Source: Pseudomonas soli (GTDB taxonomy: Bacteria; Pseudomonadota; Gammaproteobacteria; Pseudomonadales; Pseudomonadaceae). Taken from it: 64,000 bases of DNA. Positions within the stretch are counted from its first letter, which is position 1. The number at the start of each line of letters is the position of its first letter. Location of the stretch: positions 657,152-721,151 of the forward strand of contig NZ_FOEQ01000001.1 of assembly GCF_900110655.1 (NCBI RefSeq), written 5' to 3'. The notes below the pieces were generated by a model. The model had not been told where the DNA came from and did no database searches. It saw nothing but the letters and a program-made list of their open reading frames with translations. The position numbers and the translations under genes are program-made. This document shows positions 43,170 through 52,400 of the stretch, in pieces.

Positions 43170-44380
43170 CAGCCAGTCACCCTTTCCGGAACCGGTTTGG
43201 TCTTCTCGAGCCTTGTGTAGAACGGCATCAGCAGGAAGTAGGCGAAGTACAACACGGTGCACACCTGCGACAGCAAGGTACGCCCCGGGGTCGGCGCCAG
43301 CACGCCCAGCACGCCAAGGATGACGAAGGCCACGCAGAACACCAGCAACCAGATCTTGCTCAGCCAGCCCTTGTAGCGCATCGAGCGCACCGGACTGCGG
43401 TCAAGCCAGGGCAACACGAACAGCACCGCGATTGCCGCGCCCATGGCAATTACCCCGAACAGTTTGTCGGGCACCGCGCGCAGGATCGCGTAGAACGGTG
43501 TGAAGTACCAGACAGGCGCGATGTGCTCAGGGGTCTTGAAAGCGTTGGCCTGCTCGAAGTTCGGTTTTTCCAGGAAGTAGCCACCCATTTCCGGGAAGAA
43601 GAACACCACGGCACAGAACACGAAGAGGAACACCACGACCCCGGCGATATCCTTGACGGTGTAGTACGGGTGGAACGGGATGCCATCCAGCGGAATGCCG
43701 TTCTCGTCCTTCTTCTTCTTGATGTCCACGCCATCGGGATTGTTCGAACCCACTTCGTGCAGCGCCAGGATATGCAGCACCACCAGGCCCAGGATCACGA
43801 TCGGCAAGGCCACCACGTGCAGGGCGAAGAAGCGGTTCAGGGTGATGCCGGAGATCAGGTAGTCACCACGAATCCACTGGGTCAGGTCATCACCGATCAC
43901 CGGGATCGCGCCGAACAGCGAGATGATCACCTGGGCACCCCAGTACGACATCTGCCCCCAGGGCAGCAGGTAGCCCATGAACGCCTCGGCCATCAGCGCC
44001 AGGTAGATCAGCATGCCGAACAGCCAGACCAGCTCGCGGGGCTTCTGGTAGGAGCCGTAGAGCAGCCCGCGGAACATGTGCAGGTAGACCACGATGAAGA
44101 ACGCCGAGGCGCCGGTGGAGTGCAGGTAGCGCAGGATCCAGCCGTACTCGACGTCGCGCATGATGTACTCGACCGAGGCGAAGGCCTCTTCCGCCGAGGG
44201 GGTGAAACTCATGGTCAGCCACACGCCGGTGACGATCTGGTTGACCAGCACCAGCAACGCCAGCGAGCCGAAGAAGTACAGGAAGTTGAAGTTCTTGGGC
44301 GCGTAATACTTGCTTAGATGGTCTTCCCACATCTTCGTCGCGGGGAAGCGCGCATCGATCCACTCCATGAACTTGCTCAT
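43169..44380 (-). CDS. petB: Ubiquinol-cytochrome c reductase, cytochrome b
   Basis: A 403-residue integral membrane protein with about eight helices and two b hemes (histidines in the RYLHSTGASAFFIVVYLHMF helix and in FFALHVVALPIVILGLVVLH). The Qo-site motif appears here as PFHPYY, where many homologues have PEWYF; it falls in the PFHPYYTVKDIAG loop. The start MSKFMEWIDAR is standard; a second ATG directly before it is also open. Confidence 0.97.
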   Translation of the reverse strand: MSKFMEWIDARFPATKMWEDHLSKYYAPKNFNFLYFFGSLALLVLVNQIVTGVWLTMSFTPSAEEAFASVEYIMRDVEYGWILRYLHSTGASAFFIVVYLHMFRGLLYGSYQKPRELVWLFGMLIYLALMAEAFMGYLLPWGQMSYWGAQVIISLFGAIPVIGDDLTQWIRGDYLISGITLNRFFALHVVALPIVILGLVVLHILALHEVGSNNPDGVDIKKKKDENGIPLDGIPFHPYYTVKDIAGVVVFLFVFCAVVFFFPEMGGYFLEKPNFEQANAFKTPEHIAPVWYFTPFYAILRAVPDKLFGVIAMGAAIAVLFVLPWLDRSPVRSMRYKGWLSKIWLLVFCVAFVILGVLGVLAPTPGRTLLSQVCTVLYFAYFLLMPFYTRLEKTKPVPERVTG

Positions 44381-44973
44381 CATGCGTTCTCCTGATCGAC
44401 GCCGATGACGATGATTTCGTCCGACTCGTACGAGTGCGGTGGCACTGGCAGGTTTAGAGGCGCTGGCTGGGATTTGTAGACACGCCCGGCAAGGTCGTAG
44501 TGCGAACCGTGGCAGGGGCAGAAATAGCCACCGACCCACTTCGGCCCGAGGTCAGCCGGGGCGACCTCAGGGCGGAAGGTCGGCGAACAACCCAGGTGTG
44601 TGCACAGGCCCACCAGGATGAGAATCTCGGGCTTGATCGAGCGGACTTGCGGGTCGACGTAGGTAGGCTGCACCGACGCCTTGGATTCAGGGTCGGACAG
44701 CTCGCCGGTGATCTTTTTCAGATTACCGAGGATCTCCTCCGTTCGCCGCACGATGAATACAGGTTGCCCACGCCATTCAGCTACCATCTGCTGACCGGGC
44801 TCGACCTTGGCGATATTGACCTTCACCGGTGCCCCTGCGGCTTTCGCCTTGGCACTGGGAAACCATGACCCCACGAACGGTACCGCTGCCCCCACTGCCC
44901 CCGCTGCCCCGACCACGGATGTCGCGGCTACGAGGAAGCGGCGCCGGCCTGCGTTGACGCCGTCATTGCTCAT
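44380..44973 (-). CDS. petA: Ubiquinol-cytochrome c reductase, Rieske iron-sulfur subunit
   Basis: The 197-residue subunit has a Tat-type N-terminus (AGRRRFLVAATSVVG), one membrane helix, and the [2Fe-2S] motifs CTHLGC and CPCHGSHYD. It takes electrons from ubiquinol to cytochrome c1. First gene of petABC. The leader holds a 7-bp inverted repeat (GCCTGTT-TG-AACAGGC, 45000-45015). Confidence 0.98.
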   Translation of the reverse strand: MSNDGVNAGRRRFLVAATSVVGAAGAVGAAVPFVGSWFPSAKAKAAGAPVKVNIAKVEPGQQMVAEWRGQPVFIVRRTEEILGNLKKITGELSDPESKASVQPTYVDPQVRSIKPEILILVGLCTHLGCSPTFRPEVAPADLGPKWVGGYFCPCHGSHYDLAGRVYKSQPAPLNLPVPPHSYESDEIIVIGVDQENA

Positions 44974-45190
44974 TCAGTCCTCTCCCATCAGCTTGCTTGG
45001 CCTGTTTGAACAGGCATCTACTTAGGTACGTCTGTGGCACTAAAAATTGGCCGCAATGGTAAGGAACAAATCCACACGCTGACAAGGTGATTACCCGCTC
45101 GTCGGGCCACTACCCTCGCTTTGCTTGATCTGCGTCTATGCGACAAACGGCCACGGACTAGCAGACAGGTTAGTTGAAGACATAAAAAAA

Positions 45191-45215
45191 GCCCGGTTCC
45201 AAAAAGGAACCGGGC
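45191..45215 (-). terminator. Rho-independent terminator of rplM-rpsI
   Basis: GCCCGGTTCC and GGAACCGGGC pair around five A residues. A run of A residues precedes the stem on the plus strand, giving a T tract on the minus strand. Confidence 0.9.
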
Positions 45216-45238
45216 TTTTTTCGACTGCCGAAGCGGTA

Positions 45239-45631
45239 TTAACGCTTGGAGTACTGAGGACGCTTACGCGCTTTACGCAGACCCACTTTCTTACGCTCAA
45301 CTTCACGAGCGTCGCGGGTGACGTAGCCAGCACGACGCAGAGCGCCACGCAGGGTTTCGTCGTATTCCATCAGGGCGCGGGTGATGCCGTGGCGGATTGC
45401 ACCGGCCTGACCGCTGACACCACCACCGGAAACGGTGACGTAGATGTCGAACTTCTCAACGGTTTCGGTCAGTTCCAGCGGCTGGCGAACAACCATGCGA
45501 GCGGTTTCGCGGCCGAAGAACACGTCCAGAGAACGGTTGTTGATGGAGATGTTACCGGTACCTGGACGCAGGAAAACGCGAGCGGTTGCGGTCTTGCGAC
45601 GGCCAGTGCCGTAGTTTTGAGTCGCCGACAT
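45239..45631 (-). CDS. rpsI: 30S ribosomal protein S9
   Basis: The 130-residue protein has the family start [18 protein letters not shown], the [15 protein letters not shown] loop, and the basic C-terminal tail ending KRPQYSKR that reaches the P-site tRNA. It follows rplM after 14 bases. Confidence 0.99.
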   Translation of the reverse strand: MSATQNYGTGRRKTATARVFLRPGTGNISINNRSLDVFFGRETARMVVRQPLELTETVEKFDIYVTVSGGGVSGQAGAIRHGITRALMEYDETLRGALRRAGYVTRDAREVERKKVGLRKARKRPQYSKR

Positions 45632-45645
45632 AATGAACTATCCCG

Positions 45646-46074
45646 TTAGATCTTCAGTTCTTGAGGCTGCTGAGCAGTGTGTGGGTGAGCAGCACCCGCG
45701 TACACTTTCAGCTTGCGGTACATGTCGCGACCCAGCGGGTTCTTCGGCAGCATGCCTTTGACCGCGGTTTCGATAACACGCTCAGGGGCCTTGGCGATCA
45801 ACTTCTCGAAGTTGATTTCCTTGATACCGCCCGGGAAGCCGGAGTGGGAGTAGTACATCTTGTCGGAAGACTTGGCACCAGTCACACGGATTTGCTCGGC
45901 GTTGATGACGACGATGTAGTCGCCGGTGTCAACGTGAGGGGTGTATTCTGGCTTGTGCTTGCCACGCAGGCGGCTAGCGATTTCGGTAGCCAGACGACCC
46001 AGGGTCTGACCAGCGGCGTCGACTACGAACCACTCGCGCTTTACTGTTTCCGGTTTAGCAGTAAAAGTTTTCAT
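45646..46074 (-). CDS. rplM: 50S ribosomal protein L13
   Basis: At 142 residues it matches L13: [59 protein letters not shown]. An early-assembly protein of the large subunit. First gene of rplM-rpsI, with a strong promoter upstream. Confidence 0.99.
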   Translation of the reverse strand: MKTFTAKPETVKREWFVVDAAGQTLGRLATEIASRLRGKHKPEYTPHVDTGDYIVVINAEQIRVTGAKSSDKMYYSHSGFPGGIKEINFEKLIAKAPERVIETAVKGMLPKNPLGRDMYRKLKVYAGAAHPHTAQQPQELKI

Positions 46075-46117
46075 TCTCTAAAGCCTCAGAGGCCGCCCAG
46101 CGAAAAATAGACGGCGA

Positions 46118-46146
46118 ATCTTACTGGATAGTGCACAGCTTGCCAA
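46118..46146 (-). promoter_or_regulatory. Predicted sigma70 promoter of rplM-rpsI
   Basis: On the minus strand TTGGCA and TAAGAT are separated by exactly 17 bases, about 45 bases before the rplM ATG. Confidence 0.75.
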
Positions 46147-46330
46147 GGGCAAGCGCGCAGCCGAACGCTGACGCTTTTGGGGGCTCGGGTCGGGCACGCC
46201 AATGTTCGACAAGGGTTCCCTGCATGGTGGTGCATCACTTCCGCCACACGGAGAGGGGCAGAATTATCCAGATTGCAGGAAAAATTTCAACCTGCTTTTA
46301 TGCTCATCTTTGCCATGGAGCGTATACCCG

Positions 46331-47371
46331 ATGGAATACCGTAAGCTCGGCCGTACCGACCTCGACGTCAGCGCCCTGTGCCTGGGCACCATGACCTGGG
46401 GCGAACAGAACACCCAGGACCAGGCCTTCGCCCAGATCGCCCTGGCCAAGGCCAGCGGCATCAACTTCATCGACACCGCCGAGATGTACCCAGTGCCACC
46501 GCGCCCGGAGACCTACGCCGCCACCGAACGCATCATCGGCAACTGGTTCGCCGCCAACGGCGACCGTGACGACTGGATCCTTGCCAGCAAGGTCGCCGGC
46601 CCCGGCAACGGCATCAGCCACATCCGCGACGGCCAGCTCAAGCACAACCGCCAGCACATCGTCGCCGCGCTGGACGAGAGCCTCAAACGCCTGCAGACCG
46701 ACCGCATCGACCTCTACCAGTTGCACTGGCCCGAGCGCAGCACCAACTTCTTCGGCAAGCTCGGCTACCAGCACCTGCCCCAGGACATTTTCACCCCGCT
46801 GGAGGAAACCCTGGAGGTGCTCGATGAACAGGTGCGCGCCGGCAAGATCCGCCACATCGGCCTGTCCAACGAAACCCCGTGGGGCACCCTGAAATTCCTG
46901 CACCTGGCCGAAACCCGCGGCTGGCCCCGCGCGGTGTCGATCCAGAACCCCTACAACCTGCTCAATCGCAGCTTCGAGGTGGGCCTGGCGGAGGTGGCAA
47001 TCCGCGAGCAGTGTGGTTTGCTGGCCTATTCGCCGCTGGCCTTCGGCATGCTGTCAGGCAAGTACGAAAACGGCGCCCGCCCCGAACACGCTCGCCTGAC
47101 CCTGTTCAGCCGCTTTGCCCGCTACTCCAATCCGCAGACCGTGGCCGCCTGCGGCCGCTATGTGCAGCTGGCCCGCGAACACGGGCTGGACCCGGCGCAG
47201 ATGGCGCTGGCGTTCGTGACCCGGCAGCCGTTCGTGACCAGCAACATCATCGGCGCGACGAACCTCGAGCAACTGCGCAGCAACATCGACAGCCAGGCGT
47301 TGAACCTGGGCGATGAACTGCTGGCGGCGATCGAGGCGGTCCATCAGGAGCAGCCGAACCCCGCGCCTTGA
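46331..47371 (+). CDS. tas: Aldo/keto reductase, Tas family
   Basis: A 346-residue NADP(H)-dependent oxidoreductase with a (beta/alpha)8 barrel. MEYRKLGRTDLDVSALCLGT, FIDTAEMYPVPP (catalytic Asp and Tyr), SKVAGPGNG (catalytic Lys) and DLYQLHWPER (His) are all present. E. coli Tas was isolated as a suppressor of tyrosine auxotrophy under starvation; the true substrate is unknown. The long open frame upstream begins in the rplM promoter region; the ATG chosen follows GGAG. Confidence 0.9.
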   Translation: MEYRKLGRTDLDVSALCLGTMTWGEQNTQDQAFAQIALAKASGINFIDTAEMYPVPPRPETYAATERIIGNWFAANGDRDDWILASKVAGPGNGISHIRDGQLKHNRQHIVAALDESLKRLQTDRIDLYQLHWPERSTNFFGKLGYQHLPQDIFTPLEETLEVLDEQVRAGKIRHIGLSNETPWGTLKFLHLAETRGWPRAVSIQNPYNLLNRSFEVGLAEVAIREQCGLLAYSPLAFGMLSGKYENGARPEHARLTLFSRFARYSNPQTVAACGRYVQLAREHGLDPAQMALAFVTRQPFVTSNIIGATNLEQLRSNIDSQALNLGDELLAAIEAVHQEQPNPAP

Positions 47372-47470
47372 TGCAACACAGACGCTGCACTGCTCTTTCG
47401 TGGGGTAGACACAATCGCCAAAAAATAAGACGATCCAGCCGGTGATTGACCACTCTACCCTATAAGAACA

Positions 47471-48475
47471 ATGACAATGATGTTTACCCAACCCCCGGCG
47501 TCGCTGCGGCGCGTCAGCATCCTGGCCGTTGATAAAGTGTTCGCTTCGACACTGATGCAGGCCAAGGACTTCTTCCACCTGGCCAGCCTGCGCTACAGCA
47601 AGCAGCTGGGCCTGGGCCTGCAACCGATGTTCGAGATCGGCCTGGTGAGCCCGGACGGTTTGCCCGTGGACAGCTTCAGCAACGTGCAGTTGCCGGTCGA
47701 CAGCGGCCTCAATGATGCCGACGTGATCATCCTGCCGGCCTTCTGGGATGACTTCGACAACCTGCTGCAACGCTATCCGCAGGTGCTGCCCTGGCTGCGC
47801 GCGCAGCATGCCCGTGGCGCGGTGCTGTGCGCCGAGGCCAGCGGCGTGTTCTGGCTGGCCGAGTCGGGGCTGCTCGACGGCAAGGAGGCAACCACCTACT
47901 GGCGCTTCTTCAGCAGCTTCGCCGAGCGCTTCCCGAAGATCCGCCTGAACCAGGACAAGCACCTGACCGACGCCGACAATCTCTACTGCGCCGGCGGCAC
48001 CACCTCGGCCTGCGACCTGTACATCTACCTGATCGAACGCTTCTGTGGCGCCAACGTGGCCCGCGCGGTGGCCCGCGACATCCTCTACGAGGTGCAGCGC
48101 AACTATACCCCGGGGCGCATGGGCTTCGGCGGCCAGAAGCTGCACCAGGACCTGATCATCCTGCAGATCCAGCACTGGCTAGAAGAGCACTTCGCCGACA
48201 AGTTCCGCTTCGAGGATGTGGCGCGAAACCACGGCATGAGCATCCGCAACTTCATGCGCCGCTTCCAGAGCGCCACCGGCGACAAGCCCCTACACTACCT
48301 GCAGCGCCTGCGCATCGAGACCGCCAAGGGCCTGCTGTCGAGCACGCGCAAGAGCATCAAGACCATCAGCTACGAGGTGGGCTACGACGACGCGAGCTTC
48401 TTCGCCCGGCTGTTCCGCCAGCACACGGAGTTGTCGCCGAACCAGTATCGGCAGCAGTTCATGCAAGAGGCATGA
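47471..48475 (+). CDS. GlxA-type AraC family transcriptional regulator
   Basis: A 334-residue protein. The N-terminal half (about 12-205) is a DJ-1/PfpI amidotransferase-like domain with a cysteine in the nucleophile-elbow position (GAVLCAEASGVFWLAESG); the C-terminal half (about 225-330) is a double helix-turn-helix AraC domain (FRFEDVARNHGMSIRNFMRR, TISYEVGYDDASFFARLF). In relatives such as GbdR and CdhR the DJ-1 part senses amines or carnitine and betaine derivatives. The ligand here is unknown. It follows the Tas gene after 99 bases and may regulate it. Confidence 0.87.
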   Translation: MTMMFTQPPASLRRVSILAVDKVFASTLMQAKDFFHLASLRYSKQLGLGLQPMFEIGLVSPDGLPVDSFSNVQLPVDSGLNDADVIILPAFWDDFDNLLQRYPQVLPWLRAQHARGAVLCAEASGVFWLAESGLLDGKEATTYWRFFSSFAERFPKIRLNQDKHLTDADNLYCAGGTTSACDLYIYLIERFCGANVARAVARDILYEVQRNYTPGRMGFGGQKLHQDLIILQIQHWLEEHFADKFRFEDVARNHGMSIRNFMRRFQSATGDKPLHYLQRLRIETAKGLLSSTRKSIKTISYEVGYDDASFFARLFRQHTELSPNQYRQQFMQEA

Positions 48476-48484
48476 ATCTTCTAT

Positions 48485-48513
48485 CGTGGGAGCGGGCTTG
48501 CCCCGCTCCCACG
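48485..48513. repeat. Short REP hairpin
   Basis: CGTGGGAGCGGG and CCCGCTCCCACG pair around CTTGC. It is a truncated REP unit between the converging GlxA-type and zapE genes and probably acts as a terminator. Confidence 0.75.
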
Positions 48514-48524
48514 AAAGGAATGGC

Positions 48525-49619
48525 TTACGGCTTGTGCGCCCGCGACAGGAACTCGTGGGACTGCATCTCCAGCAGGCGGCTGAGCGTGCGCTGGAACTCG
48601 AAGCTCAGGCGCCCGCCGGTGTACAGGTCCTTGAGCTCCACCTCGGCCGAGATGATCAGCTTCACGTTGCGGTCGTAGAACTCGTCGACCATGTTGATGA
48701 AGCGCCGGGCGATGTCGTCGGTGGTCACGCCCATCTGCTCGACGTTGCTCAGCAGCACGGCATGGAAGATCTTGCCCAGCTCGATGTAGTCGTTCTGGCT
48801 GCGCGGCCCGTCGCACAGGGCGCGGAAGTCGAACCAGGCAACGTCATCGCAGGTGCGCAGGGCATGGATCTCGCGGTTCTCGATCATCAGCACGTCGTTC
48901 TCGACTGCCTGGGTGCACTCTGGGGTCAACGCCTTGAAGCTGGCGCGCAGGCTTTCATGCGCCGCGTCGTCGAGCGGGAAGTGGAACAGCTCTGCCTGCT
49001 CCAGGTGGCGCAGACGGTAGTCCACGCCGCTGTCGACGTTCACCACATCGGTGTACTGCTTGATCATGGCGATGGCCGGCAGGAAGCGCGCGCGCTGCAG
49101 GCCGTCCTTGTACAGGCCGTCCGGGACGATGTTGGAAGTGGCCACCAGCGACACGCCGTTCTTGAACAGCTCTTCCATCAGGGTGCCGAGGATCATGGCA
49201 TCGGTGATATCGGAGACGAAGAACTCGTCGAAGCAGATCACCTTGGCTTCGTCGCTGAAGCGCTTGGCGATGATGGTCAGCGGGTTCTTCTCGCCCTTGA
49301 GGGTCTTCATCTCCTCGTGGACGCGCTTCATGAAGCGGTGGAAGTGCGTGCGCATCTTCTGCTTGAACGGCAGCGCTTCATAGAAGGTGTCGACCAGGTA
49401 GGTCTTGCCCCGGCCCACGCCGCCCCAGAAGTACAGGCCCTTGACCGGCGTCTGCTCCTTCTTGCCGAACAGCTTGCCGAACACGCCCGGCTTGTTGTTC
49501 TGCGCGTGTACCAGGTCGTCGTACAGGCGCTGCAGGTGACGCACCGCAGTTTCCTGCGCCGCGTCATGGAAGAAGTCGGGGCGTTTCAGATCGGCTTGGT
49601 ATCGTTCTAGGGGCGTCAT
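48525..49619 (-). CDS. zapE: Cell division AAA+ ATPase ZapE (AFG1 family)
   Basis: A 364-residue ATPase with Walker A YFWGGVGRGKTYLVDTFY, Walker B ICFDEFFVSDITDAM, and sensor region LVATSNIVPDGLYKDGLQR. E. coli ZapE associates with the Z ring late in division and is needed under low oxygen or heat. It lies downstream of trpS, from which a terminator separates it. Confidence 0.95.
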   Translation of the reverse strand: MTPLERYQADLKRPDFFHDAAQETAVRHLQRLYDDLVHAQNNKPGVFGKLFGKKEQTPVKGLYFWGGVGRGKTYLVDTFYEALPFKQKMRTHFHRFMKRVHEEMKTLKGEKNPLTIIAKRFSDEAKVICFDEFFVSDITDAMILGTLMEELFKNGVSLVATSNIVPDGLYKDGLQRARFLPAIAMIKQYTDVVNVDSGVDYRLRHLEQAELFHFPLDDAAHESLRASFKALTPECTQAVENDVLMIENREIHALRTCDDVAWFDFRALCDGPRSQNDYIELGKIFHAVLLSNVEQMGVTTDDIARRFINMVDEFYDRNVKLIISAEVELKDLYTGGRLSFEFQRTLSRLLEMQSHEFLSRAHKP

Positions 49620-49645
49620 GATTTCGTTAGCGAGGCAACAAAAAA

Positions 49646-49672
49646 CGGGCCGTCACTGTAGCGACCGGCCCG
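49646..49672 (-). terminator. Rho-independent terminator of trpS
   Basis: CGGGCCG and CGGCCCG pair around about 13 bases (the stem extends weakly inwards), followed by TTTTTTG on the minus strand. It stands between trpS and zapE. Confidence 0.7.
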
Positions 49673-49704
49673 CTTAATGGCAATCAGACTTGCGTCAAAG
49701 TGAC

Positions 49705-51054
49705 TCAGTCCGCCTGTGGCGCCAGGGCCTCGCGCAGGCTGGTGATGGCCGCGTCACGGGCCTCGGCGGCCTCGAACTGCGGCCCGTCGGCAACTTGCTC
49801 ACCGTTCAGCCACAGCGAGAAGCCCAGGCCCTCGACTCGCACATCGGCCTCGCCGCCCTGTTGCAGCTGCTTGCTCACCGCCCCAGCGCTCTTGCCATCG
49901 GCGAAGCTGCGCGACAGCAGCAATTGCTCGCCATCAGCGGCCAGCAGGCGGAAGCGGAAGCTGCCATCCTCGTCACGGAAGCTGACGAAGCGGGCGCTCT
50001 TGGCGGCCTTCTTCTTCACCTCGGTGCTGGCCTGCACGGTGGTGCGGAACGAACGCAGGCCAACTGCCTCGCGCAGTTGCTCGAGGAACGGCGTGGCGAT
50101 CTTGCGGGCCTTGGCGGCGCCGGCCAGAAGGATGTCCTCGAGCTCAGACGGGCGCGCGATCAGCTGGTGATAGTGCTCGCGCTTTTCGGCCAACTGGCCG
50201 TCGAGCAGCTGGAACAGGCGCTGCTTGGCATCACCCCAGCCCAGGCCCTGCAGCAGCTCTTCGCGGAACTCGGCGCATTGCGCCGGCGAGGAGAAGGCCT
50301 GGAACAGGGTGAACAGGTGCGAATTGTCCGGATCCTTGGCCTCGCCGGGGGCCTTGGAGTCGGTGACGATGCGCGAGATCGCATCCTTCATGTCCTTGGC
50401 GCTGGTGAACAGCGGGATGGTGTTGTCGTAGCTCTTGGACATCTTGCGACCGTCCAGGCCCGGGAGCGTGGCCACGCTCTCCTCGATCACCGCCTCGGGC
50501 AGTGCGAAGAAGTCCTTGCCCTGGCCGAACAGGTGGTTGAAACGCTGGCCGATGTCACGCGCCATCTCCACGTGCTGGATCTGGTCGCGGCCAACCGGCA
50601 CCTTGTTGGCATTGAACATCAGGATGTCAGCAGCCATCAGCACCGGGTAGCTGAACAGGCCCATGGTCACGCCGGCGTCCGGGTCTTCGCCGGCCTCGAC
50701 ATTCTTGTCCACCGACGCCTTGTAGGCGTGAGCGCGGTTGAGCAGGCCCTTGGCGGCGACGCAGGTCAGCAGCCAGGTAAGCTCCGGGATCTCGGGGATG
50801 TCCGACTGGCGATAGAAGGTCACCTTGGCCGGGTCCAGGCCACCGGCGAGCCAGGTGGCGGCGATCTCCAGGCGCGAACGCTGGATGCGCTGCGGGTCGT
50901 CGCACTTGATCAGGGCGTGGTAGTCGGCCAGGAAGTAGAACGAGTCGACGCCGGGCTGCTGGCTGGCGAGGATGGCCGGACGGATGGCGCCGGCGTAGTT
51001 GCCCAGGTGCGGGGTGCCGGTGGTGGTGATACCGGTGAGGATGCGCGTGGTCAT
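49705..51054 (-). CDS. trpS: Tryptophan--tRNA ligase with C-terminal YegP-like extension
   Basis: The 449-residue class I synthetase has the HIGH-type motif PHLGNYAG near residue 15, [26 protein letters not shown], and KMSKS ([10 protein letters not shown]). Typical TrpRS proteins are about 330-350 residues. The extra 95 or so residues (from about 355) read like a DUF1508/YegP beta domain ([20 protein letters not shown], then [15 protein letters not shown]). Pseudomonas homologues are similarly long, so this is probably lineage-typical; the function of the tail is unknown. It lies 25 bases after the hydrolase gene. Confidence 0.96.
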   Translation of the reverse strand: MTTRILTGITTTGTPHLGNYAGAIRPAILASQQPGVDSFYFLADYHALIKCDDPQRIQRSRLEIAATWLAGGLDPAKVTFYRQSDIPEIPELTWLLTCVAAKGLLNRAHAYKASVDKNVEAGEDPDAGVTMGLFSYPVLMAADILMFNANKVPVGRDQIQHVEMARDIGQRFNHLFGQGKDFFALPEAVIEESVATLPGLDGRKMSKSYDNTIPLFTSAKDMKDAISRIVTDSKAPGEAKDPDNSHLFTLFQAFSSPAQCAEFREELLQGLGWGDAKQRLFQLLDGQLAEKREHYHQLIARPSELEDILLAGAAKARKIATPFLEQLREAVGLRSFRTTVQASTEVKKKAAKSARFVSFRDEDGSFRFRLLAADGEQLLLSRSFADGKSAGAVSKQLQQGGEADVRVEGLGFSLWLNGEQVADGPQFEAAEARDAAITSLREALAPQAD

Positions 51055-51079
51055 GGGGGTTCGCTTATTCAGGCTTGGC

Positions 51080-51715
51080 TCAGTTCGAAAGGCGCGGCAG
51101 CAGCAGATCCTTCAGATCGGTCAGCTTGCCATGGAAAAAGTGTCCGCATTCTGCCACTTTCAGCAGCTCGTGGGGGCGCGACAGGGCGGCGGACCAATCG
51201 TAGACCAGTTGCGGATCGACCACTTCGTCGGTGTCCGGCTGCACGACGATCAGCGCGACGCGCTCGGGCAGCGGGAACTGCGCGTTCAGGCGCATCACCG
51301 CCGGGGCGATCATGAACAGCTGTTGCAGCTCGACATCCGCCGCCTCCAGGCGACCGGCCAGGCTGGCGGCAACGAAGCCGCCGAAGGAGAAGCCCATCAG
51401 CACCAACGGCAGCTCGGGATGCTGCTGGCGCAACCAGGCTGCGGCAGCCTCGGCATCCGCTACCTCGCCAGCGCCCATGTCATGGCTGCCGGCGCTCTGG
51501 CCAACGCCGCGGTAGTTGAAGCGCAGGGTGACGTAACCTGCATCACGGGCGGTACGCTGCAGGGTCGAGACCACCTTGTTGAGCATGGTGCCGCCCTGGA
51601 CCGGGTTGGGGTGGCAGATCAGCACCGCGCCGCGGGCATCGGCCACGTCCAGGTACAAAGCCTCGAGCTGGCCGGTCGGGCCATCAATGAACAAGGGGGT
51701 TTCGCGGATAAGCAA
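51080..51715 (-). CDS. Alpha/beta hydrolase (COG2945 type)
   Basis: A 211-residue single-domain hydrolase. [28 protein letters not shown], the nucleophile elbow GFSFGG (serine), the acid in VQPDTDEVV and the histidine of ECGHFFHG form the expected triad. The natural substrate is not known. No ATG lies near the N-terminus; the start is a TTG with GGAG about seven bases upstream. It is likely co-transcribed with trpS. Confidence 0.88.
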   Translation of the reverse strand: MLIRETPLFIDGPTGQLEALYLDVADARGAVLICHPNPVQGGTMLNKVVSTLQRTARDAGYVTLRFNYRGVGQSAGSHDMGAGEVADAEAAAAWLRQQHPELPLVLMGFSFGGFVAASLAGRLEAADVELQQLFMIAPAVMRLNAQFPLPERVALIVVQPDTDEVVDPQLVYDWSAALSRPHELLKVAECGHFFHGKLTDLKDLLLPRLSN

Positions 51716-51768
51716 GGTACTACTCCGTGACCTCGTGAAGGGTCGACTCGTCTAGCAAAGGAATTCTG

Positions 51769-51797
51769 TTCTGATTTGCGATCGCTCGCGGTATACA
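51769..51797 (+). promoter_or_regulatory. Possible promoter of the YhcB/ZapG gene
   Basis: TTCTGA and TATACA with a 17-base spacer on the plus strand. The -35 match is weak. Confidence 0.35.
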
Positions 51798-51850
51798 GCG
51801 CAGGTCTGAGCCGTTAACGTAAAGCAAAGCCGTTTATAGAGGAAGGACTC

Positions 51851-52288
51851 GTGGAACACTCGCTCCTTGTTTGGTTGCTGCCGACCCTGGCCCTGGTTGT
51901 CGGTGTCGTCGTCGGTTTCGCGCTGGCCCGCCTGCTGCCCAACGCGGCACCAAGCAACACCCAACGCCAGCTGGATGACATCCAGCAGCGCTTCGACAAT
52001 TACCAGAACGAAGTGGTAACCCACTTCAACAGCACTGCATCGCTGGTCAAGAAACTGACCCAGAGCTACCAGGACGTGCAGGATCACCTGGCCGACGGCG
52101 CCAACCGCCTGGCCCTGGACGAGCTGACCCGCCAACGCCTGCTGGCCGCGCTGCACTCCGAAGCCGCGCAAGGCCCGCGTGATCGCCTGACGCCGCCGAA
52201 GGATACCGCCGAAGTGCCACGCGACTACGCACCGAAGTCGCCGAACTCGCCGGGCATGCTCGATGAGAGCTACGGGCTCAAGCGCTGA
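51851..52288 (+). CDS. zapG: YhcB/ZapG family (DUF1043) membrane protein
   Basis: A 145-residue protein with one N-terminal membrane helix (about 4-26, LLVWLLPTLALVVGVVVGFA), a coiled coil (QRQLDDIQQRFDNYQNEVVTHFN) and a disordered proline-rich tail. Homologues interact with division and elongation complexes and are needed for envelope integrity. The start is a GTG after GAGGAAGGACTC. A terminator follows at once. Confidence 0.9.
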   Translation: MEHSLLVWLLPTLALVVGVVVGFALARLLPNAAPSNTQRQLDDIQQRFDNYQNEVVTHFNSTASLVKKLTQSYQDVQDHLADGANRLALDELTRQRLLAALHSEAAQGPRDRLTPPKDTAEVPRDYAPKSPNSPGMLDESYGLKR

Positions 52289-52303
52289 ATCGATGACATG
52301 AAG

Positions 52304-52328
52304 AAGGCCTCGCAAGAGGCCTTTTTTG
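52304..52328 (+). terminator. Rho-independent terminator of zapG
   Basis: AAGGCCTC and GAGGCCTT pair around GCAA, followed by TTTT on the plus strand. Confidence 0.88.
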
Positions 52329-52355
52329 TGGGCGCTGTCTACTCGCCCTAACACT

Positions 52356-52381
52356 CCGTGGGAGCGGGCTTGGGCCGCGAT
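52356..52381. repeat. Single REP unit beside mdeB
   Basis: CCGTGGGAGCGGGCTTGGGCCGCGAT matches the REP core with one block changed (GGGCC in place of CCCC). Only one arm is present, between zapG and mdeB. Confidence 0.6.
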
Positions 52382-52400
52382 AGAGCCGGCCCGGATCACC

